A stretch of 64,000 bases of DNA, taken from contig NZ_OBMQ01000004.1 in NCBI RefSeq assembly GCF_900217795.1, positions 222,121 to 286,120 on the forward strand, given 5' to 3'. The translations under genes and the position numbers were made by a program. The stretch comes from Ureibacillus xyleni. GTDB lineage: Bacteria; Bacillota; Bacilli; Bacillales_A; Planococcaceae. Shown here one piece after another: positions 9,759 through 17,993 of this stretch (the first letter of the stretch is position 1; every line of letters begins with the position of its first letter). The notes beneath the pieces are model-generated. The model saw nothing but the letters and a program-made list of their open reading frames with translations, did no database searches and had not been told where the DNA came from.

Positions 9759-9786
9759 GTGAATGCAAAAGAATGGAGGTGTTAAC

Positions 9787-10575
9787 TTGTCTGTGCGTGA
9801 AAAAGTCTTCCAGGAGGCAGAAAAATTACTTGAAAAAAAGCCATTTGATCAAATTACTTTTGCAGAAATTGCCGAGTTAGCCGGTGTGCATTGGACAGCG
9901 GTTAGAAGACATTTTGGGAATAAAGAAGAGATGAGAAATTGGCTACAGGAAAAACAATCAACCATGAATGAGACTTTTACGGATACTAGGACACGAATCA
10001 TTGAAGCAGGGACAAAAACTTTTTCTGTTCAAGGTTACTGGAATGCGTCTCTCGATAAAGTTGCGGCAGAAGCAGGAATGACAAAAGGTGCTGTTTACTG
10101 GCACTTTTCTAGTAAGCAAGATTTGTTTTTGGCGATTTTAGAACATAATTTAACACAACAGCTAAAAGTTCTTCCATTACAAATAGAGAAAATATTATCC
10201 TCAAATAATCCTGAAGAAGCTTTAACAAGTTGGCTTAAATTACAATTCAATTTTTTTGACCAGGAAGAAGGTTCTTCAAGATTGTTCCTTGAGTTTGTTA
10301 CATCAAGTAGGGAGCCAGAAATTCATCATAAGCTACAAATGATTCACAGTAAAATTATTGAGGGTGTTGGTGTCTATCTAGGTGAAATGCAAAAGAAGAA
10401 TCTGATTACGAGTGAGGTAAATGCAGAGTCTCTTAGTATTACAATTGATGCATTAATGAAAGGCATCCTAATTGAATACATTATTGATCCAACACATTTT
10501 AAATCAAAGTCAATATTTGAAACTATTTCGAGTGTTCTTTGGAATGGAATAATTCCAAAAATAGACCGTAATTAA
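9787..10575 (+). CDS. TetR-family regulator with two tandem HTH modules
   Basis: Predicted DNA-binding repressor. Unusually, two TetR_N-like segments lie in series: residues about 1-50 (EKVFQEAEKLLEKKPFDQIT, ending VRRHFGNKEEM) and 65-115 (IIEAGTKTFSVQGYWNASLD, ending VYWHFSSKQDL). A helical TetR ligand-binding domain follows to residue 262. The usual family length is about 190-200, so the first module is extra and its recognition helix is less canonical. TTG at 9787 is chosen because GGAGGTG sits six bases upstream. Likely autoregulated through the palindrome in its leader. The hydrolase gene downstream, across a MITE-like element, is a possible target. Confidence 0.82.
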   Translation: MSVREKVFQEAEKLLEKKPFDQITFAEIAELAGVHWTAVRRHFGNKEEMRNWLQEKQSTMNETFTDTRTRIIEAGTKTFSVQGYWNASLDKVAAEAGMTKGAVYWHFSSKQDLFLAILEHNLTQQLKVLPLQIEKILSSNNPEEALTSWLKLQFNFFDQEEGSSRLFLEFVTSSREPEIHHKLQMIHSKIIEGVGVYLGEMQKKNLITSEVNAESLSITIDALMKGILIEYIIDPTHFKSKSIFETISSVLWNGIIPKIDRN

Positions 10576-10580
10576 ATTTA

Positions 10581-10812
10581 GGGCACTGAAAAAGTCGATT
10601 TTAATAAATTTTTATAATAAAAATAAGCTCAGATCTTTTAGGAAGTGGGATTCACGAAGACTCCTACGGGAACAGCTTGAGCTGAAGACCCCGCAGGAGC
10701 TTGCGACGAGGAGGCTGAAGCCAGCCCGTGGAAAGCGAAGTGAATCCCACCTTCTATTTAGAAGCAAATAATTACTATAAATTTTTATCGGTATTTAGTT
10801 TTTCAGTGGCTT
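10581..10812 (+). mobile_element. MITE-like element, complete copy
   Basis: A 230-bp non-coding element with terminal inverted repeats starting G(G/C)CACTGAAAAA. Inside lies a second long inverted repeat (GGAAGTGGGATTCAC near 10640 with GTGAATCCCACCTTC near 10741-10755) around a GC-rich core (CCCCGCAGGAGC). Flanking bases extend the symmetry (CCGTAATT at 10566 against its complement ending at 10826). Bases 10723-10813 recur exactly, in the opposite direction, at 63907-63997. No reading frame and no transposase. Ends of this kind recall IS1182-type elements, which is inference. Confidence 0.75.
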
Positions 10813-10902
10813 CAATTAAATTACGGACTTTTTTGTACGGTAAACATACTAAATGGTATTTGATTAGAATATTAATGCGTATATTTTAGAAGGGGAATAG
10901 GT

Positions 10903-11871
10903 ATGAACATGAAAAGGGGAAAGAAAATGATAATTGCAATATTCACTAGTTTGTTACTGTTGTTTGTAGGGCTATATATTTATAACGCAATTGAGGTGAA
11001 AAAGGGGGAAATCAGCTTCTCTCCAAAAGGGGAATATGTAACGGTAAATGATGTGAAATTACATTACTATACGGAGGGGAAAGGTCAGCCAATTGTGTTT
11101 TTACACGGTGCAATGCTATCTGCAAATGATTATAAAGATGTACTAAAATTAGCAGCTGCTCATGGATACCAGGCATTCGCATTTGACCGACCAGGCTATG
11201 GTTATAGTGAAAGACCAAAAGGAAAGGTAACCCCGATTTCCCAAGCAAAATTAATACGAAATGCTTTGAAAAAGATTGGAGTAGAAGATCCGATTATTGT
11301 TGTTGGACATTCATGGAGTGGTACAATGACACTTTCTTATGCACAGCAATTTCCAGATGAGGTGGCTGGCATTGTGTTGTTGGGAGCAGCTATGTATAAG
11401 GAAGGGTACCCAGCAGAAAATGGAGATGCACTATCTAAAATCGTTACAACTCCACTTGTAGGAGAGTTGATGTTAAATACACTATTAAAAACACCATTAG
11501 GTAAAAATTTAGCTAAAAGTACTGTAATTTCAACGTTTTCACCAGAAACTCCCCCTGATGGATATCTAGAAGAAACCATTGCTTTAGGATTTAGACCAGG
11601 CCAATTTAAAGCAAATCGTGAAGATGTATTGGAGTTCCCAAAAACATCGAAAGAGATCAGTTCTTACTATTCTAGTATAGAAACCTCTACGGTAATTGTA
11701 GTTGGTGAAAACGATCCATTTAATATTATTGAGCAAGGTAAAAGACTAAATGATGAACTAAAGCACTCAAAATTGCAAATTATACCAGATATTGCTCACA
11801 TGATACCTGTGCTGCATCCTCAGGTTGTTTTGGAAGCAATTAATCAACTAAATACCAATGAGTTTGATTGA
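10903..11871 (+). CDS. Membrane-anchored alpha/beta hydrolase
   Basis: Alpha/beta-fold hydrolase with an N-terminal signal anchor (residues 8-28), so probably exposed outside the membrane. The oxyanion region VFLHGAM, the nucleophile elbow GHSWSG (Ser about 135), an acid in VVGENDPFN and the His in IAHMIP make a complete triad. Sequence style is that of epoxide-hydrolase or esterase-like relatives; the substrate cannot be read. The ribosome binding site is AGAAGGGG. It may be controlled by the TetR-type regulator upstream, but the MITE-like element lies between them. Confidence 0.85.
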   Translation: MNMKRGKKMIIAIFTSLLLLFVGLYIYNAIEVKKGEISFSPKGEYVTVNDVKLHYYTEGKGQPIVFLHGAMLSANDYKDVLKLAAAHGYQAFAFDRPGYGYSERPKGKVTPISQAKLIRNALKKIGVEDPIIVVGHSWSGTMTLSYAQQFPDEVAGIVLLGAAMYKEGYPAENGDALSKIVTTPLVGELMLNTLLKTPLGKNLAKSTVISTFSPETPPDGYLEETIALGFRPGQFKANREDVLEFPKTSKEISSYYSSIETSTVIVVGENDPFNIIEQGKRLNDELKHSKLQIIPDIAHMIPVLHPQVVLEAINQLNTNEFD

Positions 11872-11880
11872 TAAAACAAA

Positions 11881-11922
11881 TCTGCCGCAAAGCTGCTTTT
11901 CGCTTAACGGCAGACTTTTTTA
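11881..11922 (+). terminator. Terminator of the alpha/beta hydrolase
   Basis: TCTGCCG pairs with CGGCAGA over a partly paired loop, followed by TTTTTT. Confidence 0.8.
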
Positions 11923-12017
11923 TTTACTCTAGCCTCAATTTGAAAAATTCACTTCATTTTACTTGTCTCCTTTTCCGATTTTAAAAGATATATATCCTTC
12001 TAAAGAGGGGGGTGGAT

Positions 12018-12230
12018 GTGTTGCCATTACAGTTGCGATTGCGCAAAGCGGTGAGCACGAGAGTTTACGAGATGACAGATGATCCAGATGCACGACAAGT
12101 CTACTTTCGCTTGCTTTATGCCGCATTAAAAAGACGGTATCACGTGCGTTCGTATCGGGAAATTAAGCAAAGTCAACTGCAAGATGCATTACGATTTATC
12201 GAAAATTGGAGAGGTGGATATTATGAGTAA
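12018..12230 (+). CDS. ORF6C-like phage-type regulatory protein
   Basis: A 70-residue protein whose YFRLLYAALKRRYHVRSYRE segment and following EIKQSQLQDALRFIENW match the ORF6C domain found at the C-terminus of phage antirepressors. No antirepressor N-terminal domain is present. Start among GTG 12012, GTG 12018 and TTG 12021 is uncertain; AGAGGGGGG lies just upstream. It overlaps the next gene by eight bases and opens the phage-type replication module. Confidence 0.65.
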   Translation: MLPLQLRLRKAVSTRVYEMTDDPDARQVYFRLLYAALKRRYHVRSYREIKQSQLQDALRFIENWRGGYYE

Positions 12231-12954
12231 AATAATTCGTGCTGAGAAAAAACAAGAATATACGGTTTTGGATCGAGGTTTCTTAAACGATGCAAGGCTA
12301 AGCTGGAAGGCAAAAGGAATTCTTGCCTATATGCTGTCGATGCCAGATGATTGGTTTTTTTACATTGACGAATTAAAGAAACATGCTTCTGACGGGGATA
12401 AATCCTTTCGTTCTGGTTTTAATGAGCTAAAAAGTTATGGCTATGTGAAACGGTTTCCTGTTTATGTGGATAAAAGAATTGCGAAGTGGGAAACGATTGT
12501 GTATGAAGTTCCCCAAAACGTACAAGTAGGTAACCAAAATCCAAGTTCTATTGATTTAGATAACGAAGGGCTACTAAATACTGACTTTAAACTAAATACT
12601 GAATTACTAAATACTGATAAAAAGATATTGCCTGAGTTCGCCATTCCATACAAATCGATCGTCGACTACCTAAACGAAAAAGCGGGTACAAGTTATCGCT
12701 ATACGTCAAAGAAAACACGACAATTAATCAGAGCTAGATTTCAAGAAGGGTTTACAGAAGACGATTTTCAAACGGTCATCATCAAAAAGGTGTGCAGTTG
12801 GTTACATGACGAAAAAATGAACAAGTTTCTACGTCCAGAAACGCTTTTTGGAACAAAATTTGAATCGTACTTGAATGAAAAAGTAGGTGGTCAACATGCG
12901 AAAATTAAGCGAAATCAAACTACCACACAATTTACAGATGGCATTAACTTCTAA
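12223..12954 (+). CDS. Phage replisome organiser-like protein
   Basis: The N-terminal winged-helix part (LSWKAKGILAYMLSMPDDW, residues about 23-41) is typical of phage replication initiators. The C-terminal part (YLNEKAGTSYRYTSKKTRQL, ending GTKFESYLNEK) matches the conserved phage C-terminal domain Phg_2220_C. Such proteins bind a phage origin and recruit the helicase loader, encoded by the next gene. The ATG at 12223 has GAGAGGTGG upstream. The gene overlaps both neighbours. A low-complexity NTDFKLNTELLNTD stretch links the domains. Confidence 0.85.
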   Translation: MSKIIRAEKKQEYTVLDRGFLNDARLSWKAKGILAYMLSMPDDWFFYIDELKKHASDGDKSFRSGFNELKSYGYVKRFPVYVDKRIAKWETIVYEVPQNVQVGNQNPSSIDLDNEGLLNTDFKLNTELLNTDKKILPEFAIPYKSIVDYLNEKAGTSYRYTSKKTRQLIRARFQEGFTEDDFQTVIIKKVCSWLHDEKMNKFLRPETLFGTKFESYLNEKVGGQHAKIKRNQTTTQFTDGINF

Positions 12955-13705
12955 ATTTTGTGATCTTCACCGCTGCCATTACATGCTCATCAACAACAAA
13001 GAAATGTGCACCGTCTGCGAAACAGACAAGCTGACTCAACAACTAGAGCGAGAATTGGCAAACGAAATTTTACAGCAACAAACTCTTGCAAAATATAATT
13101 TGCTGTACAAACAAAGTATTTTACAAGACGAAACGTTGTTGGAAGCGGGTTTTAAAAATTATTACGTGACAGAACATGAAGAGGTGGCGAATAAGGAACG
13201 GGCAATAATAGCGCTAAATCAATTTCGTAAAGGAGAGGTTTTTAACATTTGGCTTACTGGCAATACAGGTGTTGGCAAATCTCATTTAGCGATGGCGCTC
13301 CTAAGAAGTTTGAATGAATTTCATCGCGATGTTACATGCCTTTTTGTCGATGTGGATGAAATGTTACGCCGCATTCGGGATAGTTTTCACAACCGAGAAA
13401 GCAAGTACACCGAACAATATGTCACAGATTTACTTGCAAGTGTCGATTACCTCGTTTTGGATGATTTAGGGGCAGAGACGGGGGATATTGATACAGAAAA
13501 ACGAGCATCGGACTACACAAGTCGTGTTTTGAGAGGAATCATCAACGCGCGGCAAAAGAAAAGCACCATCATCACAACCAATTTAAATCGAGCAAAACTT
13601 GAAGCGATGTATGACCGAAAATTGGTGTCGCGCCTGATGAAAAACACGTATTTGATCCATTTTGCAGAAACAAAAGATAAACGAATTCGAAATATCGAGT
13701 TTTAG
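12896..13705 (+). CDS. DnaC/DnaI-like helicase loader ATPase
   Basis: AAA+ ATPase that loads the replicative helicase on DNA opened by the initiator. The N-terminus has a probable zinc site (CDLHRC and CTVC, residues about 21-42). Walker A is GNTGVGKS and Walker B LVLDDLGAE. Sensor-like TTNLNRAKL and RLMKNTYLIHF follow, as in the phage DnaC/IstB group. The ATG at 12896 is chosen because AGGTGG lies five bases upstream; it overlaps the preceding gene by 59 bp in another frame. Part of the phage-type replication module. Confidence 0.88.
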   Translation: MRKLSEIKLPHNLQMALTSKFCDLHRCHYMLINNKEMCTVCETDKLTQQLERELANEILQQQTLAKYNLLYKQSILQDETLLEAGFKNYYVTEHEEVANKERAIIALNQFRKGEVFNIWLTGNTGVGKSHLAMALLRSLNEFHRDVTCLFVDVDEMLRRIRDSFHNRESKYTEQYVTDLLASVDYLVLDDLGAETGDIDTEKRASDYTSRVLRGIINARQKKSTIITTNLNRAKLEAMYDRKLVSRLMKNTYLIHFAETKDKRIRNIEF

Positions 13706-13717
13706 GGGGGACTCGGG

Positions 13718-13894
13718 GTGAGAGAGGAATTTATTGTTAACATGCTAATTCTGAACGGGATCAATTATCACAAGTTCAAGACGCACCATTTTGAAGAGGC
13801 ATTTGAGTTTTGGATGAAACAACTGCAACAGCACAAAGGGTTTCAGACGATAGATGAGACGTGCAACTATTTTTTAGAGCAAGGAAAGCCGTGA
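13718..13894 (+). CDS. Small protein in the replication module (58 aa)
   Basis: GTG start at 13718 after a G-rich ribosome binding site, 12 bases past the loader gene. The product is acidic and aromatic, with EEAFEFWMKQLQQHKGF and a single Cys. No family recognised. Its spacing and the GTGA overlap with the next frame suggest one operon with the phage-type genes. Confidence 0.55.
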   Translation: MREEFIVNMLILNGINYHKFKTHHFEEAFEFWMKQLQQHKGFQTIDETCNYFLEQGKP

Positions 13895-14037
13895 ACAATC
13901 ATGTTTTAGTTGGGCGGCTCATTTCTGGCATCGGTTTTGCGATTTATACTAGCTGTCCATTGACCATTTTCAAACTAGCGCGGGGAAGGGAATGCAGATT
14001 TCGTGAGTTGCATCGGCAAAAAGATTTGCCGTCTTAA
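13891..14037 (+). CDS. Possible small basic protein (48 aa)
   Basis: A GTG at 13891 overlaps the preceding stop in GTGA and opens a 48-codon frame with a hydrophobic first half (GRLISGIGFAIYTSC) and a basic tail. Its last codons hold a perfect CGGCAAA/TTTGCCG hairpin (14014-14031). Coding status is uncertain; no family recognised. Confidence 0.35.
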   Translation: MNNHVLVGRLISGIGFAIYTSCPLTIFKLARGRECRFRELHRQKDLPS

Positions 14038-14134
14038 TGGGTGAATAATTTTGAATATATTGACTATATAGAAAAAGCTACCATATACTAAATTAGTATA
14101 GTTCGTTCAATTAACGATTAAGGTGGCTGGAATA

Positions 14135-14395
14135 GTGAAAAAGAATCATAAACCAACTGGTAGACAATTTTGGGAAAGTTATGTCGAGTTACATTGTCAT
14201 CAACCTAGTTCTACAATTTTAGAAGTTAATGTTGGTGCAGATGATCCTACATTATTGCAATTGCCAGAAGCTTTAACTTTTGCTAGTAAAATTGCGAAAA
14301 AAAAGAAATTTAATACCTTAGTAGAAATTGAGAATGATATTAGGCTTTACGGTCAAAATCATTTAGCCGAAAGAAAATATTTTTTTAAAAAATAG
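14135..14395 (+). CDS. Small protein of unknown function (86 aa)
   Basis: Not recognised. GTG at 14135 is preferred because AAGGTGG lies eight bases upstream; a GTG four codons earlier overlaps that site. The protein is basic at both ends, with a central LEVNVGADDPTLLQLPEAL segment. It lies after the phage-type genes and could be cargo of the same element. Confidence 0.6.
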   Translation: MKKNHKPTGRQFWESYVELHCHQPSSTILEVNVGADDPTLLQLPEALTFASKIAKKKKFNTLVEIENDIRLYGQNHLAERKYFFKK

Positions 14396-14452
14396 ACGGG
14401 GTAACCTATGACGATTGGGTAGCGGAAAGCAATATGAAAAAGGGTGAAGTAA

Positions 14453-14647
14453 ATGTCAAAAGAACGCAAGGAAATTATTTATGATCGATTTGATGAGGAA
14501 GTAGCTATGGAGATAAAGTTACCATCTAAAATTTCAAATGACCACGACCAAGATGAAATAAGCGATTTATATGGGCTGGATAAAGATGATTGTCTTGACC
14601 GTACCTATCCAGGAGTTTCTGATAAAAATAGGCCAAAAGATGAATAA
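14453..14647 (+). CDS. Small acidic protein of unknown function (64 aa)
   Basis: Very acidic and hydrophilic, with runs such as DHDQDEISDLYGLDKDDC. An AGGGTG site precedes the ATG. No family recognised. Co-directional with its neighbours at spacings of about 50 bp, so probably co-transcribed with them. Confidence 0.55.
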   Translation: MSKERKEIIYDRFDEEVAMEIKLPSKISNDHDQDEISDLYGLDKDDCLDRTYPGVSDKNRPKDE

Positions 14648-14692
14648 GATGGAACTAGCTAAAGCGAATGAAAGGTTGAAGGGGGAAGGGCA

Positions 14693-15181
14693 ATGACTAA
14701 AATCTGGGAATACAAGTCCGTTGAAGAAAAAATGAAGAACATGCTCCCAAAAAGTAGAATGAACAAACATATAGGCGCACCCATCCCGGTAACAAGTTTT
14801 AATGGTACACTTTGTTCGCTTTTTGGTGACCCTCTAGAAAAAGATACGGATGGAATTGAATTTGAGTATAAAGAAAAAGTGTTCGAAAAATACGATTGGA
14901 GAAAACATAAACAGCTAAGGGCTAAAAATGGTCATGTCGTTGTCCTTTTTCCGGGTAGTTCAAAAAGAGAAGAAAGATTCCTCATCTGTTATAAAAATGT
15001 ACAAGGCGAACTGTCCCCAATCGTAGAAGTTAGCGACGCGGGTCGAGCATGTTCTAGAGCGAGAAGATGGGCTCAAGAGTTAGAGTGTGATTTCCAAGAA
15101 AAAATCGATGGGCGAGTCGTTGCCGATTTAGAAGACTATCGAAAATTAATCATTCAACTAGGGGAAATTTCTATTATTTAA
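14693..15181 (+). CDS. Protein of unknown function (162 aa)
   Basis: Not recognised. GGGGGAAGGG precedes the ATG. The mid-part (KNGHVVVLFPGSSKREERFL, then EVSDAGRACSRARRW) looks like a folded soluble domain. No signal peptide. It is the last gene before the first TTAATAGAAA array; no terminator is seen between its stop and the array. Confidence 0.65.
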   Translation: MTKIWEYKSVEEKMKNMLPKSRMNKHIGAPIPVTSFNGTLCSLFGDPLEKDTDGIEFEYKEKVFEKYDWRKHKQLRAKNGHVVVLFPGSSKREERFLICYKNVQGELSPIVEVSDAGRACSRARRWAQELECDFQEKIDGRVVADLEDYRKLIIQLGEISII

Positions 15182-15517
15182 GTACCTTCTAAAAAAGACG
15201 CGAAATTTCCCGTTAACTGAGAACATTCTATTAAAGCCCTAAATTTTCTATTAACGGCCTAGAATTTTCTATTATTAGGGTGAAAAATTCTATTATCTGA
15301 GAACATTCTAATAAAGGACTTAAATTTTCTATTAATGGCCCAGAATTTTCTATAAAGTGAGAGAGATTTTCTATAATTAGGGTGAAAAATTCTATTATCT
15401 GAGAACATTCTAATAAAAGGCTTAAATTTTCTATTAACGGCCCAGAATTTTCTATTAAGTGAGAGAGATTTTCTATAATTAGGGTGAAATTTTCTATTAT
15501 CTGCAGATCATTCGAAT
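15182..15517 (-). repeat. TTAATAGAAA decamer array 1
   Basis: Fourteen TTCTAT-type motifs (minus-strand ATAGAA) start at 15226, 15246, 15267, 15288, 15306, 15327, 15348, 15369, 15390, 15408, 15429, 15450, 15471 and 15492. Spacing is 21 bp except for 18 bp at 15288-15306 and 15390-15408, giving a 102-bp period. The minus strand is open across the array and would read as seven-residue units of the form (L/I)IEN plus three, with one six-residue unit per period. A TTG at 15551 could start it, but the ribosome binding site is poor. Related to the array at 20906-21440. Confidence 0.9.
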
Positions 15518-15617
15518 GCTGAATATGATTCTGAAGGTGAATACGATTCAAATCTCTTGAAATTTAATGTTCCGCAATCTGTCTTTTGTAAGGGTAGTAA
15601 TAACAAATTGAACCCCC

Positions 15618-15664
15618 CTCCAATATTTACCGTCATATCATTAAACTATTGGAGAGAATGATAT
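15618..15664 (+). promoter_or_regulatory. Interlocked inverted repeats covering the start of the 130-aa gene
   Basis: CTCCAATA (15618-15625) is complementary to TATTGGAG (15647-15654), which holds the ribosome binding site. ATATCATT (15635-15642) is complementary to AATGATAT (15657-15664), which runs into the ATG at 15663. The pairings interleave, so they would form a pseudoknot or two alternatives, either of which hides the start. Translational control is inference. Confidence 0.45.
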
Positions 15665-16055
15665 GAACTTAAACGTGATGAGTGTTTTGTATGCACTAAT
15701 GATTTTTGTTCCACTCGAACTGATGCAGAATGTATATAGAATTGCACGGCTCACAGGTTGGGAAATTGGAACAGTAAATATTTTGATTGGTTTCACGCTA
15801 ATGGTTGATATGATTGGTGGTTCAATGCTACTTTACTACCTTACAAACAAATGGCAGGCGAATTTTTGGACCATGATTCTTTGGTTCCCTTATTTCGTTC
15901 TCTTTATTTGTATTTACGCAAAGTTATTCCCAATCACGTATGGCGGAGATACCCCCAATCCGGTTACGGGTCTTTTAGCAATCGGGGGATTAATCGCGTA
16001 TCCATTTTATATTTTAATACTCAATGTTGTTGCTCGGGCAAATCGAGGTGAATAG
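15663..16055 (+). CDS. Four-helix membrane protein of unknown function
   Basis: 130 residues, mostly hydrophobic, with helices at about 5-22, 36-60, 67-87 and 100-122. No catalytic motif or family recognised. The ribosome binding site GGAGAG sits in an unusual pair of interlocked inverted repeats. The next gene starts three bases after its stop, so the two are co-transcribed. Confidence 0.65.
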   Translation: MNLNVMSVLYALMIFVPLELMQNVYRIARLTGWEIGTVNILIGFTLMVDMIGGSMLLYYLTNKWQANFWTMILWFPYFVLFICIYAKLFPITYGGDTPNPVTGLLAIGGLIAYPFYILILNVVARANRGE

Positions 16056-16058
16056 TAA

Positions 16059-16436
16059 TTGAAGAAATGGCTTATTTTCATTGTTTTGATTATTGGGGGA
16101 TGTACGTACAAAGTTTATGATTTCCTGAATGTTGAGCTAGATGAATTATCGAAAGGTGAATTTTTATCAGAGCATCCATCGCCAAACAACGACTATGTAG
16201 CAAAAGCATTTGTCATCGATGAAGGGGGAGCAACGGTAAGAGCAGCCATTCGAGTCGAAATTGATTATGGTGATAAAACCAAGACGATTTATTGGAATTA
16301 CGATGAAAGCACTGTCAATATTAGATGGGTAGATAATGAAACCATTGTTATCAATGATCATCCGTTACATATTTTTAACGATACATACCATTGGAAAAAA
16401 GATCCGAAATGGGAGGAAAATCGGGGGAGATATTAG
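16059..16436 (+). CDS. DUF5412-like lipoprotein
   Basis: A short hydrophobic N-terminus ends in IIGGC, a plausible lipobox, so the mature protein is probably tethered to the outer face of the membrane. The body (SPNNDYVAKAFVIDEGGATV, then TIYWNYDES and WVDNETIVINDHPL) matches the Bacillus DUF5412 pattern. Function unknown. TTG start at 16059 with AGGTG upstream, three bases after the preceding membrane gene. Confidence 0.75.
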   Translation: MKKWLIFIVLIIGGCTYKVYDFLNVELDELSKGEFLSEHPSPNNDYVAKAFVIDEGGATVRAAIRVEIDYGDKTKTIYWNYDESTVNIRWVDNETIVINDHPLHIFNDTYHWKKDPKWEENRGRY

Positions 16437-16483
16437 TTAAGCCTTTTGGGAAAATCCTCGAAATAAAGGGAAAGGTTATTATC

Positions 16484-16516
16484 AAAAAAGGTCATCTCCT
16501 CAAGTGGAAATGACCT
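16484..16516 (-). terminator. Terminator of the acidic-tail membrane protein (minus strand)
   Basis: On the minus strand AGGTCAT pairs with ATGACCT, followed by TTTTTT. Confidence 0.75.
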
Positions 16517-16637
16517 AGTGTAAATGTTTCGGTTTTTTAGTTTCCTATATTTCCTGTTTGTCCGTTTTGATTGTTCAGTTCCCTAATCGATTCTAAAAGG
16601 TTGGAAAAAATAAGTACCTACATTAAAGTAAGTGCCT

Positions 16638-17183
16638 TTACCAATCCGACCCAGATCCCGAATCTCCATAGTCGTAGCGATCACGATTATAGTCGTTCTC
16701 GTAACCACCACTATCGCCGTCGTATTCATAATCAGAGTCAAAACGATCGCCATAATCATACTCATAGCTTTGTCCATCATATTCCAATTCGAAACGATCA
16801 CGTTCATATTCGTCTTCATCATGATTGTCATTTAAACTACTCGCAGTATAACCACTAGACCGTACATATCTATTAACCTTGTGTGAATCTACTTTCCGGT
16901 GATATTCTTTAAAGTCTGGTCGATCTTCATCGGTCTCAACATAAGTAGGGGAGTCCTGCAAAACGGTTGTTTCAATAGGATTATTGGGAGATTCAACTCT
17001 TTTGAAGATAAATAAAAAGGCGGCTATTGTAAACAGGATGATTGTCAAAAAAATCGAATTTATTGCAATTAATATAATAACTAAAAGTCCAAATAATAAA
17101 TAAGTTCTAAATTTTATTTTTCCAAATAAATAAGAACTAATATAAGCTAAGATAAGAACTAAAATACACCAAATAATATACAT
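16638..17183 (-). CDS. Membrane protein with Asp/Tyr-rich tail
   Basis: Residues 1-60 form three hydrophobic helices. The rest is hydrophilic, and from about residue 115 it is dominated by Asp, Glu, Tyr, Gly and Ser (for example SDYEYDGDSGGYENDY). The tail is coded by repetitive GAT/TAT-rich DNA, which opens long accidental frames on the other strand. No family recognised. An acidic cytoplasmic tail of this type might bind cations or basic partners; that is speculation. Confidence 0.6.
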   Translation of the reverse strand: MYIIWCILVLILAYISSYLFGKIKFRTYLLFGLLVIILIAINSIFLTIILFTIAAFLFIFKRVESPNNPIETTVLQDSPTYVETDEDRPDFKEYHRKVDSHKVNRYVRSSGYTASSLNDNHDEDEYERDRFELEYDGQSYEYDYGDRFDSDYEYDGDSGGYENDYNRDRYDYGDSGSGSDW

Positions 17184-17327
17184 ACGAAAACTCCTAAAAC
17201 TCTTTTATATAATTTTATCATGATTTTAATATAATAATGAGAATCTTAGGTTGTTAATATCCTCCAAATCCCCCAACAAAGCAGGGAACTTTATTTTTGG
17301 CGGAAATTTAGAAAAGGAGGAAAAGTG

Positions 17328-17981
17328 ATGGTACCATCAATCATTTTCGACATGGATGGCACGTTATTTCAAACAGATAAAATTTTAGAATGTTCCCTTG
17401 ATGATACATTCAACCATTTGCGGGCACTTCATCAATGGGATTGTGTAACGCCGATTGAGAAATACCGTGAAATTATGGGTGTTCCTTTACCAAAAGTATG
17501 GGAATCTTTGTTACCCCATCACTCAAACGAACTAAGGCAACTCGCGGATACTTATTTTTTAGCAAGATTAATCGTCAATATCAAAAATGGCAAAGGTGCT
17601 TTATACCCGCATGTGAAAGAAGTATTTAGTTTTCTAAAAGAGCAAAATTGTTCTATTTATATAGCAAGTAACGGTTTAGTAGACTACTTAAATGCAATTG
17701 TGAAGTATTATCAATTAGATCAATGGGTAACGGAAACCTTTAGCATTTCACAAATCGAATCGCTGAACAAATCCGATTTGGTACGAAAAATCGTTACGAA
17801 ATACGGAATAACGAATGGTGCTGTCGTGGGAGATCGTCTTTCGGATATCAATGCAGCAAAAGATAATAGCTTAATGGCAATCGGTTGTAACTTTGATTTT
17901 GCAAAAGAAGATGAACTTTCAAAAGCCGATTTTGTGATAGATGATTTAATTCAGTTGAAGGAGATTTTGTTAAAAATTTGA
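17328..17981 (+). CDS. HAD-superfamily hydrolase (phosphoglycolate phosphatase-like)
   Basis: Haloacid dehalogenase-type phosphatase. Motif I is DMDGT (residues 8-12), motif II IASNG, and motif III GDRLSDINAAKDN; the cap inserted after motif I is helical, as in beta-phosphoglucomutase and phosphoglycolate phosphatase relatives. The phosphate-ester substrate cannot be told from sequence. AGGAGG lies seven bases before the ATG at 17328. The 59-aa DUF6366-like gene follows 12 bases after the stop. Confidence 0.88.
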   Translation: MVPSIIFDMDGTLFQTDKILECSLDDTFNHLRALHQWDCVTPIEKYREIMGVPLPKVWESLLPHHSNELRQLADTYFLARLIVNIKNGKGALYPHVKEVFSFLKEQNCSIYIASNGLVDYLNAIVKYYQLDQWVTETFSISQIESLNKSDLVRKIVTKYGITNGAVVGDRLSDINAAKDNSLMAIGCNFDFAKEDELSKADFVIDDLIQLKEILLKI

Positions 17982-17993
17982 GAGGTGTAAATA

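Noticed and set aside
16571..16858. Plus-strand frames rich in His, Asn, Arg or Ile opposite the acidic membrane protein
   Set aside because: Shadows of the repetitive Asp/Tyr codons of the minus-strand gene; no start signals.
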